Assembly (NCBI GenBank): GCA_900618795.1
Contig: UYJD01000009.1
Location: 310,001-374,000 of the forward strand
Direction of reading: 5' to 3'
Length of the DNA stretch: 64,000 bases
Source of the DNA: Cyanodermella asteris
Lineage: Eukaryota; Ascomycota; Lecanoromycetes; Ostropales; Stictidaceae
Shown: positions 9,873 to 23,600 of the stretch, one piece after another
Layout: each line of letters opens with the position of its first letter
Position numbering within the stretch: the stretch's first letter is position 1
Notes under the pieces: generated by a model
The model's input: only the letters and a program-made list of their open reading frames with translations
Told to the model about the DNA's origin: nothing
Database searches by the model: none
Translations under genes and position numbers: made by a program

Positions 9873-12800
9873 GGTGGGTATGAGCTGACGAGGCAGGGGA
9901 TGGAGCGAGGAATACGATCACAGATGTGGTCCTGAGGTGAGTTGAAGGTACAGGCGGAATATTAAAGGTATGGTCCGTCTATCGATCTCGTCTCGACGCT
10001 CGGTGGGGTATCGTAATAACTTTTGTGAAGAAACTGTGAGAGGGAACCGGCCGGCGGAACCTCAGTGAGTGACAGTAGGAAAGACTGGAGTCGAAGTCGC
10101 CCAGGAAATTGGTCGTAGCGAAGCTAATCGCACGAGAGGAGGTGTGGTTGGACTTGTGCCGGACAAGTGAGGAGAGAAGTGTAATATGCTCAGACGACCT
10201 TCGAGGTTGGCTGAAGCAAAGGGCCTGCGAGCTGATTGACAGTTAAGCAACCAGGGAAATTGGGCAGCCTTGGAGAGATGCACACCACTTCAACCGGTGA
10301 GGTGACGTTGATGCAAATAGCTCAGAAGGCGGGCTCACGGGCGGGAAAGGAGGAAAGTGCGGTATTATAGAAGCACCTCCAGGGGCTTTGTGGACTCGAC
10401 GGGATGGGAGGTGTGACGAGTGTTTCGAAAGCGAGGCGAGGGAGGCAACGTTAGTTATAACGAGAGGGATAGACGCTGGCCGAGTGGCCTAGTCTGGGGA
10501 AGGTTTGCTTGCTGGGCGGCTAGTGGATGAGAACGGTCGCAGCGAATATGCAGACCCGGCGCGTTTGAGGTCTGACACGGGATGCAATTGGGCTGCGTGC
10601 TGGGCGTGAATGGAGCTCGAAGCTGGCTGACTGGCTGCCGCTGTCGCCCTAAATGCGGCTTCTGCCGGCGATCCGGTAAGGAGGCGTTGATGTCGATGTG
10701 GTGTGAAGATGTGAGCCTGGATAGGGGGCGGCTCCAGTGGAGTCGGCGAGGGTGCTCAAGGGAGTCCAGCGGGGGCTGGGTGGGTAACAGTTAGCAGTCG
10801 GCCCCCGAACGACAGCCATGCGCGCACGACGCTGCATCGCAGCTGATTGGACACCATCAAAGCAGTGCGGGCTCGAGATGAAACGATGGGCCTGCACGCT
10901 GCCCGTTTCACTCGCGTCCTCTTTATGCAACGATGCACTCGTGTCCAATCAAGAGGAGGAACATCAAAAGGGGACCCACTCACCCTGACCAGTAGCGATT
11001 CTCTCGATCTCAGAGGCTCTCGTCGACGCGCCCACGACGCTATTCGCGCCAGTCCAACTCGACGTGGACCTAAGTATAATCTGCCGCGTTCGCGCTGCGT
11101 TCGAAGTGGTCGCTCTGCAGGCCTCTCTGCAGATTCAATATTCACCGGAGTGATCTCGACGAGTCGGTGGATCCGTCGTTGGCTGCGCGTTTCAGCACGG
11201 CGAGTTCTGTGAGGGCGGACATGGGTCAGAAACCGCCACAACCTTGAAGCATCATCGTTCGTGGCACGCAACGCAGCATTGCATTGCGCGTCAGCACGCT
11301 CTTGCACTCACTTGTCTTCACGATGACCGTGTGCGATACCACCGTGTCCACCCTGCGGTGGCTGTGGACTGACGCTGATGCTGAGTGCTTGACCTTCCTG
11401 GTCGCACTCCCGCTAATCGCTATGCTATGCCCGAGCAGATGGCTTGAATGCTGACCGGACAGAAACCCTGCAGGCTAATGTGTACTTTGTATTCTCTCGT
11501 CTGGTCGTGAATCGGGCTTGTTCCTTCGTTCCTTCGTTTCGTGGGTTCGTGCGGTCGTTTGCTGTGTCTATTCTCTGACACTTGCGGTCTGGCAATGGGC
11601 TGGTCGGCTTAATATGTGAGGCCTTGACATCGGCTGGGAAGTTCAGGGCGGTGGACGATCTGACGCTGGCCGGGAATCTGGCTGGCGAGGACTCCTGAAA
11701 GGGTTGGGCCGGCTGGCGAGTCTTGAATGCGTGCCTGTCCTGAAGCAGCAGTTGTACAGCTGTGAACGACGTGTCCGAGTCTCCCTTGACGCGAAGACGG
11801 GGCGGCTGGGAGTTTTCTACTCGAAGGCATAGCAGTCTGCAGACTGCCTCAGCAGACACAGCAACATGGCCGTCGTCTGCAGTGGGCACGGCGATCGCTC
11901 GCCTGATGCGGCTTGCACCTGGCTGGCGATGGTGCTCGGGTCGGGGGTGGGTGGAGGAAGGGTCAAAGTCGGGGCTGGCTAGCCCTAGCTGCGTTGTAGG
12001 CGGAGGCGACCCGGATGATTTGCAGTCATGCGCCGGCCGCCGCCCGACTGACCTCTGACCACGCCTGCTTTCGTCCAAGATCGTCACCGGGCTGTGCGAG
12101 ATAGACTCGCTCTATCAGCAGCAGTGTAGCATGGATTGTGCATTGCTGTGAAGATGCGGGTCCGTAATCTACATGTGGTGGTCTCATCCGGCTGTGTCAG
12201 AGGTAGTATCGACTATCTTCAAGCTACCCTGAATTTACTCTGTTCAAGAATCTACAATTTTCTGACCGACTCAATGCAAGTTCGAGTCTATTCAGTTAGC
12301 TAGCATTAAACGTCGACACGTTCAAGATCTCACCTCGCTTTGTTCTAACCCTCGCCTCGCCGGTTCTGAGACATACAGGCTGACACACCCCGTCATTCCA
12401 CGCTGCCAACCCTGAGACTGGCCAGCAATCCGACCAAGTCTCAAACCCGACCAGCCTCCGCATGTAGATAAAGCAAGCTTGCATGCATTCTCAAGACTCT
12501 GCCTCGTGGTCTCTCTACCATGGCCAGTCACTAGTCGGCGAGTAGTCCGCCCACCCTGCCACTCACAAGCCCTGCTCGGCGTGGGGCTTGGGAATAGGCT
12601 TCTTTCTTGGCCACCTGTCCATGAATAGATACGACCAACATGTTACTCGGCTTGCACGTGCTTCCTTTGCGATGGCAGGGAGCTACGGACGTCTCGTTGA
12701 TAGATTCAGTGGTAGATTAAAAATGTTCGGCGTAATTCAATTCTACAAGACTAATAGATAACCACGATGCTGAGGCGACAACTGCACTGTTGCTTGAATT

Positions 12801-15800
12801 ACCTGCTTCTCCACACATTTCGGCCTTCGAAGAGAAACTACATAGCGTGTCTTGGCTTTGTCGTGAAGAATGAATGGGGTTTCGAGCAAAAAGTACATTA
12901 GCAAGGACTGAAAGGGATTCGGAGCTCCTCGGACACGTTGAGGCCCTGTCCTGGGCTTGCAAAGCAAAGCTTCACTGCCATATGTTATCCTTACCGATGG
13001 AATACTCCATTATCGATCCTGTAATCGCAGTGCTCCGCGATCCTTCGTCTAAATGCAGGTTTCAAGCCCAATCAAGCACTCTCGGCTAGGTCCCTAACAT
13101 GGCAAATCACTGCAGCATGTAAGGCGTGCAACGTACGATAACAGACAACGATTCGATCCATCCTTGTCGCCAGATACTGCAACATCTCCGGATGCTTGTC
13201 TCCTACCAACAAGTAACGCCGATTTGGTGTTCAGCTCCGTCGTTGTAGCCAGAGGGCCGACACACCAATCGGGTCGCTCCGAAGCGATACAGCTGACGAT
13301 CTCCGAGCCTTCCCATGACTGAGTTTGAGAATAAGGCTCAAGGCTCTCGAATCGAGGATGCTTGGCTTCAGGCGATGTATGGTCGATGGACATCCATCAA
13401 ATTCTCCATCGTCGTCATGCAGAGATCTGTGTACACCCTGATACATGCCACGGCGTTAAATCGTGTCTCAAAAACGCAGACCTACCGGCCACGCCGGTGA
13501 CCCAGCTGACAAACACGCCCAGCGTCTCACATTTCAGGCCAACTCTCTCCGGGTCGAACTCGAGGAAGGCTTCAGAAGCGGCTCTTGAGACCAATCACAC
13601 TTCGACCTATCTCATCATCCATAAGCGAGCCCGCAAGCTTCAGCTTCCAGGCCAGCGGGCCTCCGCGTAGCCCCCACTCAGCTGTCTCACCAACACGCCC
13701 AGCGGCTGTGTTTCAACCTTTCTCAAGGCCCACCCACCCGAGGGGCCACCAGCATCAGCATCATCATGTCTCCATCAAGCATTCCTGTACAAGATGCTGG
13801 TTGCCAGCGCTAAAGACCAAAGACCTGTCAGTGTTGCAGCCGGCGCCAAGACGAACTGCTGCGGCCATTGCCCACAGATTACAGATACATCCAAGGGGAC
13901 CTGCATCGCCAGCTCCCAGTCATCATTGACCAGACAGCCAATAGCTTGCATGAATATCCCCGGACACGTCTTATGTCTGGCCTGAGGTACGATAGTAGCT
14001 TCTTCGATACCCTTGTCGGGCTTGTTCTCTAGCTCGCTGACAACGAGTAGTACCCGCGCTCGGAAGCAATTTCCACATCCCTTTGACCTGCGCCTTTACT
14101 GTATACCCTGTCATGTTTCACCTCCTTCAATCTCCACGCTGACAATGTTTTGTCTAGCGTTTACTGATCACAATTTGGAGCGACAGGTTGTTTCTTGTGC
14201 TGGCTGAGGAGGCTGTCGGCTGTGATGGTCACGACTCCTGTCGTACAGCCGCCGGCCGCCTCCCGGCCACTTTGTCACTGCAGGGGCCCGTACAAACTTG
14301 CGACGACCTTTAACCCCCTTGCCTGATTACTGCAGAGCTCTGTTCAGCCGCCCGTTCGATGCCATCTGTCCGGCGGCTGTCACTCGCATTAGATAATCAG
14401 AACATGCAGTCCTCTGCATGTATCCACAACGAATCAGTCTGTATATATGCACGATGGCGTTGTTGATCTGAAATCTGCCCATGAGGCTATACATAGCCTG
14501 TCAGCGCGGTTAACTACAGAAAGCCATCCCCCGTTGAGCGGGTTTCGGCGGTCCACGCCTCTTTTGGCGTTGTCGATCCCGAGGCTTCCATAGAGTTTGG
14601 TAAGCCATGTTCCGGAGTTAGGGTACGAGGGCGCTTAACAAGGCTGTTTCGCGTGCGATATTTGCCTTGATGCTTGTTTGTTGTTTCCGAACAGCTTTGT
14701 GAGACTGACATCCATGGATTGAGAATACTCTTGTGGCCTCGCCAACGTTTGGCTCCCGCAATGCGGCGGGGCATCTCGAGGCGGTTTCGTCGGCTGTTGA
14801 TCAGGCTTGGACGCGTCGCTGTTGGCACTTCGATGCCCTGGTGACTGAACGCTTCGAGTTGAATCCTTTCATCAATCGAGCTTCGAGCCTAGAACTGTTG
14901 TGGAGAAGGTGGAGACGCGTCAGACCGTCCGGTGTTTGACCTTGACGTGTGATGCTCGACGCGATTGACAAACCTGACAAGTGGTGTGAGAAGTGGCCAG
15001 AGGTGCGTGTTCCCGATCTAACGAATGCGCTAGATCGCGCGATAGTTTGACGATGCTGCGTGCCCTTGCGTAGAGCTCATTCGGATCATTCCGACTTGCT
15101 CTCATTTCACAGACATGTTGAGCGCTATTGATTTTACGTCGGTCCTTAATTATTGGTGTCAGGATCGAGCAGCTGACAACACCGAGACGATGTGCGAGGT
15201 ATTCCTAATGTATTGAAAGGCCTTGCTTTTCACTCCTGTCGGCCGTCATATGGCTATATATTCAGCTGCCGAGAGGGATGCAAGCTCAATCTCAACCCTT
15301 TGTTCTTGGTCCACCAAGGCGCTCTGGACGCAACCTCTTGACCCCTTCGAGGCGCTATTGTGGTTTGCTTTGTCCAAGGCCGGGATCGGTTACGCACTGT
15401 AGGACACATCGGCGAGGCATACAGCGACCGACCGACCGAGGGAAATATTCTTTTAATGTTCCGATTGCAGATCGGTCCACTACTGTTGCTGGGATGCGAG
15501 TAGATCTCGGGCTCAAGCTCTCAGGTTCACGCTGGATATCATTCACAGACCCGTACTCTGGACCGAAGTGGGCCTTCCTGTTAACGTCTCCATCCGATTG
15601 CGATCGTAACAGAAACAGCAGTCACTTTGCAACATATGTGTTATGCTGACTTGCGAAGATGAGGTATGGTGTAGCTCATCGAAGCAACCCTTTCCCAGAT
15701 AGCTTTCCCCTCAAGCCTGATTTCCCTCCAAGATGATAGCAACCGCTTTCGTTATCACCATTTGGCGACAGCCTTGAGGTTTCAGACACATCTCCAGCTC

Positions 15801-15812
15801 TCTGTTCCATTC
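9873..15812. other. Gene desert upstream of the cyclin
   Basis: About 6 kb with no ORF showing recognisable protein features. The longest open frames (about 180-220 codons, minus strand, 10756-11307 and 11425-12087) are Arg/Ser/Pro-rich and look like chance frames in GC-rich DNA. No tRNA B-box, transposon ends or RIP-like AT-rich blocks were seen. It could hold a long cyclin 5' UTR and promoter, or unannotated non-coding transcripts. Confidence 0.5.
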
Positions 15813-16103
15813 TCACACGTCTGCCGGAAACTTGTATTTTCCCACAGCTCCCAAGCCAGGGTACTTCCTTCCCACATAACGCATCTCATAGGCTGGAACG
15901 AAGCCACCTCTCAGTGGCGCAATGCTTCCCAATCCCCTTTGGGGCATCCAGTATCGTGGCGTCGGCGGTGAACATTTGACCGATTGCGCGAGGGTGTACA
16001 GTTCTGGATCCTCCCGATCGTGCTTCACCTGGCCCTTCAAGAGCTTCGGCCATTCGGCCGGCACCTTGACCTGCCTGGTTGGAATGAACCTCCAACGTTC
16101 CAT
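15813..16103 (-). CDS. Small coding-like ORF, unrecognised
   Basis: The minus-strand frame from the first ATG at 16103 encodes 96 aa. It stays open upstream to about 16152, just after a TGACAG that could be a splice acceptor. The residues look protein-like: start MERWRFIPTRQVKVPAEWP, then many aromatic residues, prolines and glycines (RYWMPQRGLG, GGFVPAYEMRYVGRKYPGLG), with no low complexity. I do not recognise a family. It may be the last exon of a gene whose upstream exons I could not find, or a relic. No membrane segment or signal peptide is visible. Confidence 0.35.
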   Translation of the reverse strand: MERWRFIPTRQVKVPAEWPKLLKGQVKHDREDPELYTLAQSVKCSPPTPRYWMPQRGLGSIAPLRGGFVPAYEMRYVGRKYPGLGAVGKYKFPADV

Positions 16104-16534
16104 CGGTGTGATAGTCGGCACTTCATTCAGCCGTGGAACGAAGTCCTGTCATGGAGCATTTACCGTACGTCTTCAGACAAGCCACAACACTCTTCCTTTG
16201 ATGCGTCGTGATGAATGAAAGGGCTGAACTGTAAGGTTAAGAGTCAAGCACGCGAGAGGACAGAGTTGAAGATGCGACTTTCTCAAAGAACAACCGAGGC
16301 CCGGCAATGTCCACACGGCGCCGTCATGCCTGATTGGCCTCTAGTAATGCGCCCTCAGTGAAGTTCGACAGCATGGGGTCGTCGGCCGTTCTTGACATGT
16401 AAAAGATAACAGAAATCTCCCCCCTTTCCTGCCCTACAGCTCCTGCATTGATATGACAACCTGTGTGTGCTTAAATCTGTTCTTCAGGCTTCACGCTGAA
16501 TGCACTGCATTACGCAGCTGAACAATCGCCCATC

Positions 16535-17976
16535 ATGACGACGAAGGAAGAGCAGTTGGCCATCGTGAAGAAATACTGCGATCACATCAAATCACTCCCG
16601 TATATGGCCCTCAGAGAAAGACAACGAGTCTCCTTTCAAGAAAGGCCTGCCCGAGGACCTGTCTGGATCAGCAAGACAAAGTTTACGGCTCCTCCAGAGA
16701 ACAGCCTCCGAGATGCACTGTACGAAGCCATTAATCATCTAAAGGAACCATACCATATAATCAACCCTGCCGAGGAGCTCAGAGCCGCCGATGTTCCGGT
16801 CGAGTTCCTAGGGCCACGTGAAGGTGTGGCGAAGGATGCACCTCTTCCCAACCTCCCAGAAGTCGAGAAGCTTCGAGCTTTGGAGAAGGAATGTCAGAAT
16901 GACACAACAATATTATATGTTCACGGTGGTGCCAACATGTATGCCCACGTTCCGCTCAGGCCGCTTGAGATCAGCTTTGAGATGGATTAATGCTTACTCT
17001 TCTGTTTTCCAGTGAAGGAAGTCCCCAGGAATACCGCGCGCTGACCGCAAAGCTCGCCGTGCGAACCAAATCCCGCATCTGCAGCACTTCCTATCGCCTC
17101 TCTCCGCAAGTCGCCTTCCCAACCCCCATACTCGACGTACTCGTCTCCTACGCCAGTCTCCTCCACCCACCTCCAGGCTCCACACACTCCGCAGTCGACC
17201 CCTCCCGACTCGTCTTTGCCGGCGACTCTGCCGGTGCAGCCCTCCTTTTCGCAGTCACAAAGTTCCTCCTGACCTACCACAAACTGCACCCGGGAAGCGA
17301 CGAGAACCCGACGCTTTCATTCTACGGCCGGGAAATCGCTCTGCCGTTGCCCATGGGCATCGCCATCACTTCCGGCTGGGGCGACTTGACAGATGCCATG
17401 CCCAGCTGGCACAGACAGTCGGTGTACGACTTCCTGACCGTAGTGCAGCCGTCCATGATGCCCGGTTTCCCGGCCGATGAGATTTGGCCCTCGAATCCGC
17501 CGCGTGAGCACCCGTACTGTCGTGCAGTGACGCTGGATCATGAGATGGTCAGTCCCGCTGCGGTCAAAGACTGGACTGGCTGCCCGCCCGTCTGGTTTGC
17601 GGTCGCGGGCGAGGGCGGCGGATGCGATGGGAACCGCGTGACGGCGAGCCAGATGGCGAAGAGCGGCGTGCGGTTCACTTGGAACGAGTACGAGGGGATG
17701 CCGCATGAGTTTATCATGGTCATGTCGAAATTACCGCAAAGTCCGCATGCGTTGGATAAGTGGGCGGAAGCGATTCGAGGGTTCATCCGGACCGGTGGTG
17801 AGGGAGTGGAGACTAATTCGGCGACGAGGGTCTTGATGCCTGACTGCAGGAGAATGGACTTGGGGTCTGTGGAGGGGATCACTCCATTGCCTCATTCGGA
17901 GGTCAGGAGGAAGATGAGGGAGTACACGGCTACCAAGCCGATTTGGACGGGTAAGCTGAATGTCCCGAGGCTGTAA
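16535..17976 (+). CDS. Alpha/beta hydrolase, hormone-sensitive-lipase-like (esterase/lipase)
   Basis: Two exons, 16535-16938 and 17013-17976, joined across a 74-nt intron (GTATGC…CAG) give about 455 aa. The splice restores the HSL-type order YVHGGAN-IEGSPQEYRALTAKLA…YRLSPQVAFP. Visible catalytic features are the oxyanion HGG (about 129-131), the nucleophile elbow GDSAG, and a C-terminal histidine in GMPHEF. The acid residue is probably in the GGGCDGNR loop. No signal peptide, so probably intracellular. The substrate cannot be told from sequence; esters of acyl chains or xenobiotics are usual in this family. Neighbours give no pathway hint. Without splicing, the first ORF would stop at 16990 right after the HGG motif, so the intron is well supported. 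Confidence 0.85.
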
Positions 17977-18165
17977 CATTGCATGTGGGATCTATCCGAT
18001 ACAATGAGATGAGACGATGGTATAGAATTGATCGCGTGATGATAACACTCCTTGCGATGATAGCTGAAGGCGTTGCTTATCCGTTGCCACGAAAGGAACC
18101 GCAGACACTATAAGGTCTGAAGCTAATTGGCGCCGTGGCTCGAGCTCAGCCATCAGGCCCGTAGA

Positions 18166-19908
18166 TTAGCTCGACTCTGTGGAAGGCTTGACTTGAATCG
18201 AAGCAGTCTTGTCGTGCATCGCCTTGCCGACCTGCACACCATTTTCCAGCACCGCCTTCTCAGCCCGTGGGTCAGCATGTCCGTTACTCACTGCTCTCGC
18301 TTCAAAATCATCATGGTGTCTGAATTCTTGTAGCACACGCTCCGCAACAGCCTCCCCGCTCAAGTACGCCCCCGTCACCGTACCGAGCGCCGCAAACGGC
18401 GACGTATGCTCTCCCGCAAAGAAGAGCTTTCGTTCTGGCAACCCATCTCGGAGAATCTTGATGGCATCGTCGAGGGCCATCTTCGGGGGCAGTCCGTGTT
18501 TGTCGTTGTCGTCTATTTGCCAATTGGTGTAGCTACCGAAGCCGGCGAGGCGGTCGTGTTGCCAGTCCGTGGCGAGCATTACAATTGGCACGCACTCTTT
18601 CCGCTTGTCGCTGTAGTTGGGCAGTCTCGAGTAATATGGCTCAAAGAATTCTGCTAGACGCTGCTTGTAGGCGGGGTCGCATGGCTGCAAACCAGCGACG
18701 AGACTTGTGACGTGTTTTCCGGACGGACCATAGATGTAGAAGAGCAGAGTGGACTGTAGAGACTGACTGGCGCTCCCGGGCTTTGATGCTAGAGACACGA
18801 GGCCAATGTCCCAATGATCGGGGTTCTGAGATGTGAATGTTGGATGAAGAAAGTGGGCGAAGAACGGACTGGGATTATCGGTGGTGACCCAGAAAGGCTC
18901 GGGAAATCGTATATAGACCTTTTCCAGAGTGCCGTAAGTGATGCTGTCGATCGCGTGGTTCATCGCCTCCGGCAGGTCAGGGGTGAAAGTGATCTGACGT
19001 TCTCTGAGACAACCGAATGGAACCGTGACGACTATGGCATCATACGTGCTGGAAGGGCGGAGAGAGGCCATGTTCTGCGTTCTATATTCTGACACGTTAG
19101 TTTCGACACCAATACTGGAAGATAGCGAGTTCGATTTCGTTGAGATTGAGGTGACCTCATTGCCAAGGTATATCGCTGCTTGCTTCAGAGTCTGGCTCTC
19201 GACGTGCCTGAGGATGTCCCGATAGGTCGACACGATGAAGACATTTTCACCTGGAGACAGTCAATAGTGCGGCGAAAAGGAGGCACAAAGGTAGCACGAT
19301 ACGCCGACGCTTCAGCCCTGGTCTTCCTTACCATCTAACGAAGCTTCCAAAAAGAGATATTTCAGACTCTGTCGCTGCACAGGAGTGCCAATGTAGCCTC
19401 CCCATATGTCAGACATTTGGAGAACCGCTCTTTTCTCCAGCCGTGATAAGTCTTTGTGCTCGACCTGTTCAGCAACAAAGTCGTACAGACTTCTATTGAT
19501 GGGAATGTCGGCGCCGGAGCTGCTATACTTGAAAGCATCCTCGATAATCGACCATGTCACTTCTTCTAGCTTCTCGGCGTGCTCTGTGTCGATCGGTTTG
19601 CCGTCTTCATCATACAACAGCGTCGAATCGTCAAGACCTGAGGTTACCGCACCGACCTTTTTTGCAAGATCGCGAATTGGGTTGACGTGAGCACCATGGA
19701 TCCAGTTTGCTCCCATGTCGGTCCAGTGACCTACAGTGTTCACCTGGTGAACTCGTCCGCCCACTCGATCGCGAGCTTCAACAATCTCGATATCGACACC
19801 TTGCTTGCCCAAGCGCTCTGCGCAAATCAGACCGGAGAACCCGGCGCCAACAACGCAGACCCTTGGTGCTCTACCGAGCTTCCACGAAGTTGACATGTTA
19901 CAACGCAT
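18166..19908 (-). CDS. FAD-dependent amine oxidase, polyamine-oxidase-like
   Basis: Flavoenzyme of the Fms1/polyamine oxidase/monoamine oxidase family, expected to oxidise an amine (spermine-type polyamine or related) with O2. Exons 19908-19332 and 19250-18166 flank an 81-nt intron (GTAAGG…CAG) and yield 553 aa; the splice gives the continuous EASLDG-ENVFIVSTYRDIL. The N-terminal dinucleotide-binding motif is VVGAGFSGLICAERL, followed by IEIVEARDRVGGRV and GANWIHG, as in polyamine oxidases. The C-terminal FAD-contact segment FFAGEHTSPFAALGTVTGAYLSGEAVAE is intact. No obvious peroxisomal SKL end (it ends TESS). Start uncertain: a second Met four codons in (MSTSW) is equally plausible. Divergent from the kinesin gene. 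Confidence 0.88.
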
Positions 19909-20659
19909 AGTGGCGAATCTCAGATGTTTGCTTCCGCTGGAGGATGGAGGTCTTGTGCTATTAGTGGGCCAGCGCAGTAGATTTCAAGCAGCTGGGAAGA
20001 AACTGCGCAAGACGAAGAAAGGCCGGTTCTATATGCAAGCCTGAAAGGGCACATCGGTGCTGACGACACAAACAGTCAACTGATCTGGACGAACGAGTGA
20101 TTACGGCGTTGGCCGTATCGTCGACTAACAATTGGTTGCTCCAATATCTCCAAGAACACATCAGTGAAGCACCGACGGAGTACGTAGCACCAAGGCACTG
20201 GTCCAAGCTGTCCGTAACGGTCAAGCTCATGCAGGTCGGCCTCACGTGGTACTGCCGTGACCTCGTCCGGGTGGGTGGGCTCCAGAGAACCTGCAAGTCG
20301 TTCGCGGAGGATAAGCTTGCAGGGAAGATGCTTGTTCACATGGGTCGCAGCGCCAAGACCGGCGTTCCTGATGGTAGCATGGCCAATACCACCCACCTGA
20401 TTCAATCCAAACAAATTATCGCCAGATTCAACATTCCGTCACGTCCAACAATCGCGTCGCTACACCGCACGACTTTGTTTTTCTCACCTACCATCGCCTG
20501 CGCGCCGACAGCATAACTGGGCAATGCGTCACCGCCCTCAGCTCCCGCAACTCCACGCATAACCCGCTGCCGGGCCACCGCCCGGCGGCAGAGCTCCCGC
20601 AATCCTGGGCATATACCACATAAGAGCAGGACAAGGATCATCTATTCGCAGTCGCCAAG
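19909..20659. other. Divergent promoter region, amine oxidase / kinesin
   Basis: About 750 bp between two start codons pointing apart. Small ORFs on both strands (for example minus 20076-20414) have no recognisable features. Treated as promoter and 5' UTR sequence. Confidence 0.5.
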
Positions 20660-23600
20660 ATGCCGCCAGGAGGAGGAGGAAACATCAAGGTGGTGGTGAG
20701 AGTGCGACCGTTCAACAGCCGAGAGAAGGATCGAAATGCCGAACTCATTGTGCAGATGAACGACAACCAGACCGTACTCCAACCACCATCAGACGGATCG
20801 AACAAAGGTATCAAGGGTGCGAACGAGAAGCGAACGTTTGCTTTTGACAAAAGTTACTGGTCTTTCGACAAGGCCGCCCCTAATTATGCGGGACAGGACA
20901 ACTTGTTCCAGGACCTGGGTGTCCCGTTGCTGGACAACGCGTTTGGGGGATACAACAATTGTATTTTCGCCTACGGTCAGACTGGCTCGGGAAAGTCCTA
21001 CAGTATGATGGGCTATGGCGAGGAACATGGTATTATTCCGAAGATTTGCCAGAACATGTTCAACAGGATCGACGATGCCATCGCAAAGGATCCCGGGACA
21101 TCATGCACGGTCGAAGTATCGTATTTGGAAATTTACAACGAGAAAGTCCGCGATCTTCTTAACCCGTCGAATAAAGGGAACCTTAAAGTTCGTGAACATC
21201 CATCTACTGGTCCCTATGTCGAAGACTTGTCGAAACTGGCAGTACGATCATTCGTGGAAATTGAGCATTTAATGGACGAGGGAAACAAGGCGAGGACTGT
21301 TGCCGCGACAAACATGAACGAGACATCGAGTCGGTCACATTCCGTTTTCACCTTGACATTAACACAGAAGAGACACGATACGGAAACTAAGATGAGCGGA
21401 GAGCGTGTGGCGAAAATCAGTCTGGTCGATTTGGCAGGTTCCGAGCGTGCGACTTCGACCGGCGCCACGGGTGCAAGGTTGAAAGAAGGCGCTGAAATCA
21501 ACAAGTCTCTTTCAAGTTTGGGTCGTGTTATTGCGGCTTTGGCCGACATGTCCTCTGGAAAGAAGAAGGGCAACACGGTGCCTTATCGTGATTCCGTATT
21601 GACGTGGCTGCTCAAGGATTCCTTGGGAGGAAACAGTATGACGGCTATGATCGCAGCCATCTCGCCAGCCGACATCAACTTCGAGGAAACGCTTAGCACG
21701 CTCAGATATGCAGACTCTGCCAAACGAATCAAGAACCACGCTGTTGTTAACGAAGATCCGAATGCTCGTATGATCAGAGAGCTCAAGGAGGAGCTTGCCC
21801 AGCTCAGGTCCAAGTTGGGAGGCGCCGGAGGAGCTAGCGCCATTCCAGGGGAGACTTATGACCCAAATACCCCGCTAGACCAACAGTTTGTCTCGATCAT
21901 TCAGGCTGATGGATCTACGAAGAAGGTTTCGAAGGCCGAGATTGCTGAGCAGCTCAGTCAATCCGAGAAGCTCTACTCAGAACTCAATCAGACATGGGAA
22001 GAGAAACTTGCGATTACAGAGAAAGTTCAAAAAGAGCGAGAAGCTGCGCTTGAGGAACTCGGTATCAGTATCGAAAAAGGTTTCGTGGGGCTGTCGACAC
22101 CAAAGAAAATGCCCCATTTGGTCAACCTCAGCGATGATCCCATGTTAGCAGGATGCTTAGTGTATAACCTCAAACCGGGCAAGATGGTTGTGGGTAATGC
22201 CGATATTGCGGCGCCGAACGTCGAAATCCGCATTGCCGGCTCCAAGATCATGGCCGAGCACTGCATATTCGAGAACCTCGATGGTGTGGTCACAGTTACG
22301 CCCAACGAAGGAGCTGCAGTTATGGTGAACGGACAGCGCATTGAAAAGGCAGAGCGCCTCAAAAATGGCAACCGTCTCATTCTGGGAGATTTCCACATTT
22401 TCCGCTTCAACAATCCCCAGGAGCCCAAAGAGAAGCCCGAGCCAGGCAGAAGCTTACTGCGGCATTCAGTAACAGCAAGCCAACTCAGTTCGCCTTCAAG
22501 CAAACCCTCTCATGATCGATCTCTTAGCACGATGTCTGGCTTTGACAGTGATTTCAGCAGGTCTGAGTCTCCAGTACCGTCCACGACTGGGATGGATTCG
22601 GATTGGTCTTTCGCTAGGCGAGAAGCTGCTGTAGCGATTCTAGGACTGGACCAAAAAATCAATCATCTCACAGATGAAGAGCTTGACTCTCTGTTCGACG
22701 ATGTTCAACGCGCCAGAGATATGCGACGTGGCATCCCAGATTCCCGAACTCTGAGCCCAGAAGCCGGTAACGATTCCGACAGTTCTGCTCCTGCCAGAGA
22801 GAAGTACTTGTCAGGTCAAACGTTAGACAGCTTCTCCCTAGACACAGCATTGACGATGCCCGGCACGCCGCAGATCGATGGCGAGGGAAACAATCACATT
22901 GCAGCAGAGAATCTTGCCAAAGTTCATGTCAGTCTACAGGCTCAGTTGGAGAAGCAAAAAGAGGATTATCAGGAGCAATTGCGCCAAGCTGAGGCCTCAA
23001 CACAGGACATGGTCGCCTTGAAAGAAGAGAAGCAACGCATGGAAACAGATTTGCAAATGATCAAAGAGGAAATGCAAGCCCAACTCCGCAAGCAAAAGGA
23101 GGACTTTGAGCAACAGATACGACAGATGCTTTTGGATGCGCCAGCAGAAGTGACTAAAAAGAACTTCCAGCTATGGTCTCTTGAGGACAAGTCAAGGGCG
23201 TCGTTGGTGATTGACCGATGGCGTCAGTTGAAGAATATTGCTATGGCCGAAGTCATGCTACGAAAAGCGGCGTTGCTGAAAGAGGCTCAAGTTCTAGCTA
23301 CACTCATGAAGAAGCCTGTTAACCTGCAGTTCATGGTTGTTGAGCAGGGTCAGGACATCTGCTCCTCTTACGATCAGGTTCTACACGATGTGACCAATGA
23401 CGATGATGAAGCGCTCTTCACAGCTACCAAGCCATTTGTAGCTGTCAGAGTTATGGACTCTGACGCGGCAGTTATCCATCTTTGGTCCCTGGAAAAGCTT
23501 GAGCAGCGAGTACAATCGATGCGACAAATGTATCAGTACCACGACCGACCAGACTATATGCAACATTTCAGACTGCAGAATCCTTTCACCGAATCTTTTA

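Noticed and set aside
10471-10560. Possible tRNA (TGGCCGAGTGG, like a Leu/Ser D-arm)
   Set aside because: No matching GGTTCGANNCC T-arm or acceptor stem follows within tRNA length.
10756-12087. Two minus-strand ORFs of 183 and 220 codons in the desert
   Set aside because: Arg/Ser/Pro-rich composition, no domain-like patterns, overlapping open frames on the other strand; typical chance ORFs in GC-rich DNA.
20076-20641. Minus-strand ORFs ending close to the kinesin start
   Set aside because: No start context, no recognisable features, and they occupy the expected kinesin promoter.
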